Shown here piece after piece: positions 28,098 to 35,646 of a DNA stretch of 64,000 nt. The stretch lies in assembly GCA_020851795.1 (NCBI GenBank), contig JADZCA010000040.1, forward strand, positions 56,549 through 120,548, read 5' to 3'. The DNA is from Planctomycetota bacterium. Lineage in GTDB: Bacteria > Planctomycetota > PLA2 > JAEUHO01. Made by a program: the position numbers and the translations under genes. The notes beneath the pieces were generated by a model, which saw only the letters and a list, made by a program, of their open reading frames with translations, did no database searches and was not told the DNA's origin. Positions within the stretch are counted from its first letter, which is position 1, and each line of letters opens with the position of its first letter.

Positions 28098-31000
28098 TCA
28101 CCGCGAAATGTGGACGTTCTCGATCGCCTCGGGCTTGCCGGGGCCGTGACAGACGTCGCAGCTCTCCACGCCACCGGGCGTGTTGATGTCGATGTGGGCC
28201 TGCGCCGCCACGCTCTCGTGGCACGCGCCGCACACCACGCCGTACACCCGCGTCGGCTTGGTGGCCGACGGGTGCACGCGCGGCGAGGGGTTGGTCCAGA
28301 CGTCGTTGCCGTGGCACTTGACGCACTGCTTGACGCCGCCGGGCCAAGCCGGGAACACCGTGTTCTCCTCCTCGGCGTGGATCTCGTGGAGCAGCTGGCG
28401 GAACTCGATCGCCCCGCCGGACGCGAGCTGCGACGTCTGACCGCCGGAGATGCCGTGGCAGGTGAGGCACGCGTCAAGGCCGCGGCGCCCGCCGCCGTGG
28501 AAGAGCACGTCGTCGTGGCACTTGTAGCAGTTCGCGTCGTCCGAGATCAGCTGGTGCGGGACGACGGGGCCCGCGCTGTTGAAGAGGAAGTTGGACTCGG
28601 TCGCCGTGGACGTGCTGCGGAACGTCTGCACCTCGCCGTAGAGCGGGAGGTCGAGGTTCTTGTAGCACCACAGGTCGATCGTGTACGTGCCGGAGAGGAA
28701 CGACAGCCCCGGCCAAGAGCCCTGCTCCTGCCCGCGCGCCGCCGTGCCGTTGATCGGGGCCATGTAGTACGCCTGGAGCGCGTCGCCGTTGTGGCGGCGC
28801 CAGCCGAACGCGGCCGCCGCGCGGTAGCTCATCACGAGGCCGACCGGGTCGCCGTTGACGGGCCCCGCGGTGAACGCGAGGGTCGACGTCACGGTTCCGG
28901 ACGCGTTGACCGCGTACCAGCCGTTGGCGCCCGCGAGCCCGTTGTCGAGGCGCAGCGTCAACGCGACCTTCTTCATGGTGACGCCACCCGCGTGCGCGTA
29001 GCGCAGCGGTGTGCGGAAGTAGAACTTCGTGGCCACGCGGTCGTCGTAGGGCGTCCCGACGTCGTCCGACGTCGCGACGGCGTTCCCGCCGGCGTTGACC
29101 GGCGTGACCGCCACGTACTCACGGACGCCGAGGGCGGCGGACGGCTCGAACACCACCGTGTCGCCGGCCGCGAAGAACCCGGCCGCGGCGCCCGTGATGT
29201 TCATCTCGCGCGCCAGCGCCGCGACGCCACCGACCGGGACCGTGAAGGCGGCTCCGGTCGTCGCGGCTTCCCAGAGCTGCTGGCGGCCGTAGGCGAAGGG
29301 CTGGTTCGCGGGCGTCGCGAGCACCTGGCCGATCGACGCCGTCGAGTCCCCGAGGTACTCCGTCGGGAGGTCCATCGGGATCACGACGTCGTAGAAGGCC
29401 GCGGCCGGCACGATCTCGTAGTAGAAGCGGTCGCGGGCGTTGGCCGTCGCGGAGAAGGCCGTGCGCCCCACCACGATCGCGAACATCAGGTTCTGCGCCG
29501 GGAGCGAGGACTTGAACACCGTCAGATAGAAGGTGTTGCCCGCCGCGGCGGCGGTCGTCCCGACCGTGACGTTGAACGACAGGTTCGCGGAGACGAAGCG
29601 GACCGACGAGGCAGCCGCCGGAAGCGTCCCCGAGCCGATCGTCACGTTGCCCGGGTCCTTCACGTCGAACTGGGTCGGGCTCGTGAAGACGACCTGGTAG
29701 GAGCCGGCGGCGAGCCCGGCGCCGAGGTCGAAGTTGGCGAGCGAGGACCCGGACGGGTTGGTGCTCGCGGACGCGGCGAGGGTGCCCGTCCCGAGCGCGC
29801 CCGTCGTCTGGCCGCGGACGTCGAACGCGGTCGCCGACGTGAACTCGACGACGACCACCTCGCTCGTCGCCGCGCCCGTCTGGAACACCTTCGTCATCGA
29901 GCCCTTGTTGGTGGTGCTCACCGCCTGCAGGCGGCCCGAGAAGTCGAAGGGGTTCGGGGTCAGGCCGCTCGAGGTCGGGTAGGGGTAGATCACCTGGCGG
30001 TTCGGGCTGGGGCCGAAGAAGAACGCGCTGGCCGAGTCCATCAGGTGGAGCGGCACGTCGTTCCCGTCGTTGTCCTTGACGGTGATGCGAGCCGTGACGG
30101 TCGAGCCCGCGGCGAGGTTGGGCGGGCTGGCCGGCACCGGCGAGCCGTTGATCTGCGTCACCGTCGTGACGACGCCGGCGTTGAACGACGGGTCGGAGAG
30201 CGGGTGGCGGTGCGACGCCGACGTCGGCAGCGACGGGCCGTCCGCCGTGTGGCAGACGAAGCACCAGTTGTCGTCCGCCTGGGGCGGCATCGAGGACTGG
30301 TTCGAGGAGTACGTCTGCGTCCAGTCGATGTCGTCGTGGCACGAACCGCACACGGCGCGCGACGGCTGCGACTTGTAGAGGTCCTCCTGCGCCGCCCCGC
30401 CGTGGCACTTCGCGCAGGCGACCACGCCGCGGAGCATCGTCGTCTCCTTGCTGCGGTCGCCGCTCGGCAGCGCCGAGTACCCGAAGTCGCGCGGCATCGA
30501 GATGTTGAAGCTCGGCCACACCGGGAAGACGACGTCGGAGAGGTCCACGACGGTGTTGTTGAAGCCGACGTACTCGAGCGGCACCGGCGTCGCCGCGTAG
30601 TTGCGCGAGCCGTTCGCGTTCGTCGAGACGCCGAGCACGGACGGCAGGTGCGACGCGTTGTGGATCTTGTGGACCATCACCTTGAAGTCGACGGTGACGC
30701 CGGGCGTCCAGTTCTCGAACGCCATGGTCGTGGGGTCGTCGTTGCGGTCCTCGCTGCCCGTCGTGTGGCAGAGGAGGCACAGCGTCACGTTGCCGACGCG
30801 CGAACCGCCGTGGGCGCGGACCTCGGTGTGGCAGTCGTTGCAGTTCTCGACGAGCACCGTCTCGCGCGGCGTGACGGTCGTCGCGCCGCCGAGGAGCACG
30901 TCGAACGTCGCCGCGCCCGCGTCGCGGTAGTCCACCGACTCGATCGTGTACGTCTCGTAGAGCTGCAGGCCCACCGTGTAGGTGCCGTCCACGAGCGTCT

Positions 31001-31508
31001 GGCCCGTCCACTCGCCGTCGCCGAGGCCGAACGCCGCCGTGTCGTTGTAGGGCGCCTCGTAGACCGAGGGCACCGTGACCGGGAAGGTGTACGACCACAC
31101 GCCCGAGCCGGCGTACGCCGCGGTCGCGACCACGTTGGTCTGCGCCTTGATCACGCGCTGGTAGTTCTGGGTCGGGCCGGAGAGGTAGGCCTGGCCGGAG
31201 GTGAAGGTCGAGACGTCGAGCTCGTTGCCCGCGTCGTCCTTGACCGTGAACTGCACGGTCGCCGTGTCGCCCGGGAGCAGGTTGCCGCCCGCGCCCGTCC
31301 CGCCCGTCACCGAGAGGATCTCGACGTTCACACCGGGCAGCGGGTCGTACTCCTCGAGCGGAGGCGGCGGCGCGTCGGGCCCGGGGGGCCCGACCGGGCC
31401 CACCGGCCCCGCGTTGCCGTCTCCGCCGCCGCTGCAAGCCGACAGAGCGAACGCCGCGAAGGCTGCCAGGGCCGTGGAGGCGAAGGTCGTGCGACGACCG
31501 AGAGCCAT
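28098..31508 (-). CDS. OmcA/MtrC-family decaheme c-type cytochrome lipoprotein (proximal paralog)
   Basis: Predicted 1136 residues; ATG 31508 is preceded by GGGAGG. It has lipobox ALSAC and a collagen-like GPVGPVGPPGP linker. Ten CxxCH motifs are arranged 5+5: CNDCH, CLLCH, CAKCH, CGSCH, CFVCH, then CYKCH, CLTCH, CVKCH, CGACH, CDVCH. It is clearly a tandem duplicate of the following gene: long shared stretches include HTEVRAHGGSRVG, FENWTPGVTVDFKVMVHKIHN, MPRDFGYSAL and LISDDANCY. The fifth heme segment and the region before the eighth heme differ most (shorter here), suggesting tuning of one electron entry or exit site. It is probably an outer-membrane surface lipoprotein taking electrons from the barrel/13-heme conduit encoded upstream, in an operon with its paralog. 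Confidence 0.93.
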   Translation of the reverse strand: MALGRRTTFASTALAAFAAFALSACSGGGDGNAGPVGPVGPPGPDAPPPPLEEYDPLPGVNVEILSVTGGTGAGGNLLPGDTATVQFTVKDDAGNELDVSTFTSGQAYLSGPTQNYQRVIKAQTNVVATAAYAGSGVWSYTFPVTVPSVYEAPYNDTAAFGLGDGEWTGQTLVDGTYTVGLQLYETYTIESVDYRDAGAATFDVLLGGATTVTPRETVLVENCNDCHTEVRAHGGSRVGNVTLCLLCHTTGSEDRNDDPTTMAFENWTPGVTVDFKVMVHKIHNASHLPSVLGVSTNANGSRNYAATPVPLEYVGFNNTVVDLSDVVFPVWPSFNISMPRDFGYSALPSGDRSKETTMLRGVVACAKCHGGAAQEDLYKSQPSRAVCGSCHDDIDWTQTYSSNQSSMPPQADDNWCFVCHTADGPSLPTSASHRHPLSDPSFNAGVVTTVTQINGSPVPASPPNLAAGSTVTARITVKDNDGNDVPLHLMDSASAFFFGPSPNRQVIYPYPTSSGLTPNPFDFSGRLQAVSTTNKGSMTKVFQTGAATSEVVVVEFTSATAFDVRGQTTGALGTGTLAASASTNPSGSSLANFDLGAGLAAGSYQVVFTSPTQFDVKDPGNVTIGSGTLPAAASSVRFVSANLSFNVTVGTTAAAAGNTFYLTVFKSSLPAQNLMFAIVVGRTAFSATANARDRFYYEIVPAAAFYDVVIPMDLPTEYLGDSTASIGQVLATPANQPFAYGRQQLWEAATTGAAFTVPVGGVAALAREMNITGAAAGFFAAGDTVVFEPSAALGVREYVAVTPVNAGGNAVATSDDVGTPYDDRVATKFYFRTPLRYAHAGGVTMKKVALTLRLDNGLAGANGWYAVNASGTVTSTLAFTAGPVNGDPVGLVMSYRAAAAFGWRRHNGDALQAYYMAPINGTAARGQEQGSWPGLSFLSGTYTIDLWCYKNLDLPLYGEVQTFRSTSTATESNFLFNSAGPVVPHQLISDDANCYKCHDDVLFHGGGRRGLDACLTCHGISGGQTSQLASGGAIEFRQLLHEIHAEEENTVFPAWPGGVKQCVKCHGNDVWTNPSPRVHPSATKPTRVYGVVCGACHESVAAQAHIDINTPGGVESCDVCHGPGKPEAIENVHISR

Positions 31509-31971
31509 GGGGAACCTCCCTCACCGCGAGCTCATCGGAGCCCGGGCTGCCCCCGGACTACCGCAAGCGTCGGACCCGTCGGAGCCTCGAGGGAAACGCC
31601 CTCCAGCCCCGTGGCGCCGATCCTAAGTCCTTTGTTCACATACGGAAGACGGAATCGGCGTCGACCGAACCCGGAGGTGTTGCGGGGCGCCCCACAGGGC
31701 CTGTGGGGAAGTCCACAGCGCGGGGCCCGACGGCGTCGCACCGGACCGCCCCCACCGCGCAGCCGTCCGCACTCCGGCGGACGCGACGACTCCGCGCTCG
31801 CCGTCCCGTGCCGTGGGGCCGGCCGCGCGAGCCGTCACCGCCGACCGCCGCCGTGTGCGACGTAAGACGTCCGACCGCACGGCCTCCACGGCGTCGTCCG
31901 GTGCGCGGCTCCGCCGGAGCCGTCGCGCGCGCACGACGACGGAGCGGACGCCGGACGAGCGCGGCCGTCGG
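31509..31971. other. Intergenic region upstream of the decaheme pair
   Basis: 463 bp between the decaheme operon and the 13-heme gene, all on the minus strand. No gene is seen. A relatively A+T-rich patch around 31619-31652 (tcctaagtcctttgttcacatac on the plus strand) is the most promoter-like spot for the decaheme pair. No operator or riboswitch could be identified. Confidence 0.5.
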
Positions 31972-33045
31972 CTACTTGTGGCACCGCTCGCACTGCGAGC
32001 CGTTGTCGATGTGCTTGAGCGGCGGCGCGCCGAACTGCCCCACGGGGTTGTGGCACAGGCGGCAGTTCATGCCGGGGACGTGGGTCGGCGGCTGGTCGGG
32101 CGCCGTCTCGTGCTCCGGCTCCTCGTGGCAGACGCGGCACGACTCCTCGCGACCGATCGGGAAGTGGCAGTTCGCGCAGTGCGTGCTCGGACCGCGGGCC
32201 CACAGCCCGCGGTGGCTCATCGGGGCCGTCTCCTCGTGGCACCGCACGCAGTAGTCGGTCTCGTGGCACGTCTGGCAGCGACGCCGGTCGAGCGCCGCCA
32301 TCGCGCCGTGCGCGCGGATGCGGAACAGGTGCGTGTGGTCCTTCGGCTCCTCGATGTCGTGGCACCGCTCGCAGAAGTTCGGGTCGGCGTGGCAGAGCGT
32401 GCACGAGCCGTCGCGCGAGGAGGCCGCAGCGCGGGAGGCCTCGCCGTGGCGCTGCTTCCACAGGAAGCGGTGCGACTCGGGCGGCACCGACTGGCTGATC
32501 TGGCTGTGGCAGGTCTCGCACGTGTTGCGCGCGCCCTTCTGGGCGTGGCACGCCATGCAGCCGTCCATGGAGAACATGAGCCCGGCCTTGCGCGGCGCGT
32601 CCGCCTTCATCACGTCGGCGTGGCACGTCGCGCAGGCGACCTTCGCCGCGTGGGGCCCGTGCGCGAACTTGATCTCGCCGTCGTACTTCGCGAGCGCCGC
32701 GGTCCACTTCGGCGCGTTGCCGGCGCTGAACAGGACGTCCTTGAGCTTCTTGCCGTCGGCGTCGTTCTCGTCGTGGCAGTCCGAGCACTGCGCCCACGTC
32801 GGAGCGAGGGGCTCGGCCGGCCGCTTGCCGTCCTTCTCGGGGAAGTGGCAGTCGACGCACTCCAGCCCGTTGTCGGCGTGGAGCGGGTGGTTGAAGCGCG
32901 GCCCCGCCGGCGCGGCGGCCACCGCGGGCCCCGGCGCGGAGGGGAGCGCGGGCGCGCGCAGCGGGAAGCGCATGCACGCGACGGCGGCCACGGCCGTGGC
33001 ACCGACGACGCCCGCGAGGAGGGCACTGCGAAGGGGGGATCGCAC
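31972..33045 (-). CDS. 13-heme c-type cytochrome, putative lipoprotein
   Basis: Predicted 357 residues. The GTG at 33045 is chosen because GGAGGAG lies 6 nt upstream and it opens a signal ending in a lipobox-like AVAC; the in-frame ATG further in would remove the signal. Thirteen CxxCH motifs occur in about 300 residues: CVDCH, CSDCH, CATCH, CMACH, CETCH, CTLCH, CERCH, CQTCH, CVRCH, CANCH, CRVCH, CRLCH and CERCH, the last followed by the terminal Lys. Extra His residues between motifs are available as distal ligands. The density (~1 heme per 25 residues) is that of a molecular wire such as MtrA, but the count exceeds ten. The gene is 11 bp downstream of the beta-barrel gene, the arrangement expected for a porin-cytochrome conduit. 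Confidence 0.9.
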   Translation of the reverse strand: MRSPLRSALLAGVVGATAVAAVACMRFPLRAPALPSAPGPAVAAAPAGPRFNHPLHADNGLECVDCHFPEKDGKRPAEPLAPTWAQCSDCHDENDADGKKLKDVLFSAGNAPKWTAALAKYDGEIKFAHGPHAAKVACATCHADVMKADAPRKAGLMFSMDGCMACHAQKGARNTCETCHSQISQSVPPESHRFLWKQRHGEASRAAASSRDGSCTLCHADPNFCERCHDIEEPKDHTHLFRIRAHGAMAALDRRRCQTCHETDYCVRCHEETAPMSHRGLWARGPSTHCANCHFPIGREESCRVCHEEPEHETAPDQPPTHVPGMNCRLCHNPVGQFGAPPLKHIDNGSQCERCHK

Positions 33046-33056
33046 GGCTTCTCCTC

Positions 33057-34751
33057 CTAGAACTCGTAGCCGACGCCGGCCCAGATCGTCACGTACGTGT
33101 CGTAGTCGTCGTCGTCGATCCGCACGGAGAGGTCGAGGTTCCAGCGGTCGTTGGGACGGTAGCGCGCCTTGAGGTAGTAGCCGTAGTTGTCGTAGCGCTC
33201 GGCGTCCGCGTAGATGTCGGTGCGGTACAGGGCGTAGTCCATGCCGCCGACGAGCCGGAAGCGCGAGCTCGGGTTCCACTCGACCTCGCCGCCCACCGAC
33301 TCCGTCCACTGGTCGATCGACTGGTCGTGCCAGAACTCGCCGGTGAGCGCGACGTGCACGTCGCGGCACGGCCAACGCCAGCTCGACACGGTCGCCCAGA
33401 TCCGCTCGTACTCGCGGTTGAACGTGCCCTCGTCGTCCTGGTCCCACAGCTCGCGCGCGGCGACGCCGGCCTCGACCGTCCAGCGGCCGCCGAGCCCCTT
33501 GGCGACGGCGACCTGCCCGTCCCAGTACGGCTCGAGCTCCTGGAGGATCGCGTAGTACGGGTCGATGTCGTAGACGGTCGCTTCTTCGTCGTCGAGCTGC
33601 GACCGGAACGACGCCCGCACGCTCACGTCGCGCTCGATGTCCACCCAGTTGCCGTAGAACGCGAGCGTGCGCGGGTCCTCGTTGAGCTGCTGGTACACGC
33701 CGCGCAGGTTCACGCACCCCGACAGCCGCTGGCGGACCTCGAGGGTCCCGAGGTTGGCGTGGGGCGTGCCGTAGTAGTCGTTCTGGTCCTGGATGTAGGC
33801 GTAGTCGAGCTTGACCTCGCCGCCGTACCACGGCTCGGCCACGAGCCCGACGCCCCCCGTGACGTCGCCCTCGGGCGACGCCTCGAAGAGGTGCGCCGGG
33901 ACGCCACCGAAGGCGGTGACGCGCAGCGAGGAGCCCTCTCCTTGCGGGCGCATCGTCACGTGGACGCCGTCCACGCGCAGCAGCTCGCCCGCGTCGATGT
34001 GCTGGCGCCCGATGCGGACCTGCTCGACGAGACCGCACGACGTCCGGTAGTTCGCGTACGCGTGGTAGAGGCGGCCCGTCAGCGCCGAGCTGTACGTGTC
34101 GTCCACCGAGTCGAAGACGTAGTAGCCGTCCTCGTCCTGGTTGCCGTCGAGGTCCTCGGCCAGCCGTCCGTGGATCGACGCGGTCCAGCCGAGCTGGTCC
34201 TCGTTGCCGAAGCGCAGCCGCAGGTACTCGTAGAGGTCCACGTCGTGCGCGTCGTCGGTCCAGCGCACGCGCAGACGGACGTCGGCGGAACCGTGCCAGC
34301 ACTTGGGTGCCGGCGGCGGGCACTCGGGGAGCACCTCGACCGCGGGGCCGGAGCCCTCGGACTTGGGCTTCTCGGCGTCGTCCTTCTTCGGCTCCTCCTT
34401 CTTCGCCTCGTCCTTCTTCGCCTCGTCCTTCTTGGCGTCGTCCTTCTTGGGCTCCGCGGCCGTCGCATCCGCCGGCTTCGTCCCTTCGGCCGCGGGCTCG
34501 CCCTTCGGTGCCTCGGGCGCCGGCGCCGCCGGAGCGGCCGGCTCGGTCGGCGGCGGCGTGTCGGACTTCGGCGGCTCGGTCGCAGGGGCCGGCTCCGCCG
34601 CGGGGGCGGCGGGCTCCGGAGCAGGCGCCGGCGGCGACTCCGGCGCGGGGGCCGGAGCCGGGGGCGCAGGCGGCGCGTCCTCCGCGCCCGCCGCCGCGCC
34701 CGAGATCCCCAAGACCACGAACGCCGCGACGGCGACCCACGTGGTGCGCAT
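33057..34751 (-). CDS. Outer-membrane beta-barrel protein with Pro/Ala- and Lys-rich N-terminal linker
   Basis: Predicted 564 residues; ATG 34751. A signal peptide (MRTTWVAVAAFVVLGISGAAAGA) is followed by ~100 residues of Pro/Ala-rich then KKDEAKKDEAKKEE-type charged repeats, then about 420 residues of alternating short strands (DVRLRVRWTD, LYEYLRLRFGN, YHAYANYRTS, WNLDLSVRID) ending in the aromatic WAGVGYEF, the usual terminal strand of outer-membrane barrels. The family could not be named; it is not recognisably MtrB (which is longer). Its position 11 bp upstream of the 13-heme gene and inside a cytochrome locus suggests it is the porin sleeve of the electron conduit, with the charged linker reaching into the periplasm. 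An alginate-export or DUF-type porin of unrelated role is the alternative. Confidence 0.8.
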   Translation of the reverse strand: MRTTWVAVAAFVVLGISGAAAGAEDAPPAPPAPAPAPESPPAPAPEPAAPAAEPAPATEPPKSDTPPPTEPAAPAAPAPEAPKGEPAAEGTKPADATAAEPKKDDAKKDEAKKDEAKKEEPKKDDAEKPKSEGSGPAVEVLPECPPPAPKCWHGSADVRLRVRWTDDAHDVDLYEYLRLRFGNEDQLGWTASIHGRLAEDLDGNQDEDGYYVFDSVDDTYSSALTGRLYHAYANYRTSCGLVEQVRIGRQHIDAGELLRVDGVHVTMRPQGEGSSLRVTAFGGVPAHLFEASPEGDVTGGVGLVAEPWYGGEVKLDYAYIQDQNDYYGTPHANLGTLEVRQRLSGCVNLRGVYQQLNEDPRTLAFYGNWVDIERDVSVRASFRSQLDDEEATVYDIDPYYAILQELEPYWDGQVAVAKGLGGRWTVEAGVAARELWDQDDEGTFNREYERIWATVSSWRWPCRDVHVALTGEFWHDQSIDQWTESVGGEVEWNPSSRFRLVGGMDYALYRTDIYADAERYDNYGYYLKARYRPNDRWNLDLSVRIDDDDYDTYVTIWAGVGYEF

Positions 34752-34831
34752 CCTGCTGCCCTCCCTCTCGACGCAGACAACCACGTCGCCGGCCGGCTGC
34801 CCGACCGGCCGGCAACGCATCGGATCGACGA

Positions 34832-35449
34832 CTAGTGCGGGTTCTTCAGCGGGAAGTGCTCGTGCATCTTCGGCGAGTGCTTCGACGCCTCGAAGTCGAA
34901 CTTGTAGTCGGCCGGCATCGTCGGGCACTCCTTGGCGTGGCACGGCGCGCACGACTCGGCGGACGGCTTGACCGCGCCGAGCGCCGCGATCTCCTCGAAC
35001 TTGAAGTCCTTCTTGTTCTTCTTGAACGCCGGGTAGAGGCTGCCCGGCCCGTGGCACGCCTCGCACGTGACGCCCTGGTTGGCGGTCGCGCGCGCCTGGT
35101 CGGTCTCGGCGACGGGCTTGCCGGCCTCGACGGCGGGGTACCCGCTCGCGGTGCCGTAGCCCGTCGAGTGGCACTTCAGGCACGCCGGGTCGCCCGAGTA
35201 GTCCTTCGCGGGGTCGAGCTTGGCGGCCGTCTTCTTGTCCGCTGCGACGTTGGGCTTGAGCGCCTCGAACGCCTTGGCGAGCCCCGTCTCCTTCCAGGAC
35301 TTGAACTCCTTGAGGTGACAGGCCTTGCACTTGTCCGCGCCGACGTAGGTGGGCGTGTCGCCCGCCGCCGACGCCGAACCGGAACCCACGACCGCGCCCA
35401 CGACCCCTGCGACGGCGACGGCGCCGACGATCGCCCAGACGTACCGCAT
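34832..35449 (-). CDS. Periplasmic tetraheme cytochrome c (c554-like)
   Basis: Predicted 205 residues; ATG 35449 was chosen because it starts a standard signal peptide (VWAIVGAVAVAGVVGAVVGSGSASAAG). Four heme motifs, CKACH, CLKCH, CEACH and CAPCH, with spacing and the YVGADKCKACH...FKSWKETGLAKAFEAL opening typical of the cytochrome c554 / multiheme cytochrome family. It is likely a soluble periplasmic shuttle carrying electrons from the inner-membrane CbcL-like protein to the outer-membrane conduit encoded just downstream. A 197-bp gap with an A+T-richer patch (about 35517-35535) precedes it and may hold its own promoter. Confidence 0.92.
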   Translation of the reverse strand: MRYVWAIVGAVAVAGVVGAVVGSGSASAAGDTPTYVGADKCKACHLKEFKSWKETGLAKAFEALKPNVAADKKTAAKLDPAKDYSGDPACLKCHSTGYGTASGYPAVEAGKPVAETDQARATANQGVTCEACHGPGSLYPAFKKNKKDFKFEEIAALGAVKPSAESCAPCHAKECPTMPADYKFDFEASKHSPKMHEHFPLKNPH

Positions 35450-35646
35450 GGAGGACTCCTTGCCGGGGACGTCCCGGGCCCGGGAGCGCACGCGCGCGCC
35501 CGAGCCCGGGCCGGTCCTTACGTTGATTCTATCCCTTCACGGTCGTGCGCGCCGAAGCCCTTCTGCACCGCCTTGGCAGCGTCGGAAGGCACTCAAATCG
35601 GACATGCACGATCTGAATTGACCTCTCCGGGGGGGGAGCTCACGAC

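Noticed and set aside
22279..31865. Very long plus-strand frames (1937 and 1258 residues) across the cytochrome region
   Set aside because: They are antisense shadows of the decaheme genes, whose minus-strand reading shows 20 CxxCH motifs, signals and ribosome sites.
33057..34751. Calling the beta-barrel MtrB
   Set aside because: It lacks the length of MtrB and no specific MtrB motif (such as an N-terminal CxxC) was seen. Only position supports the role.
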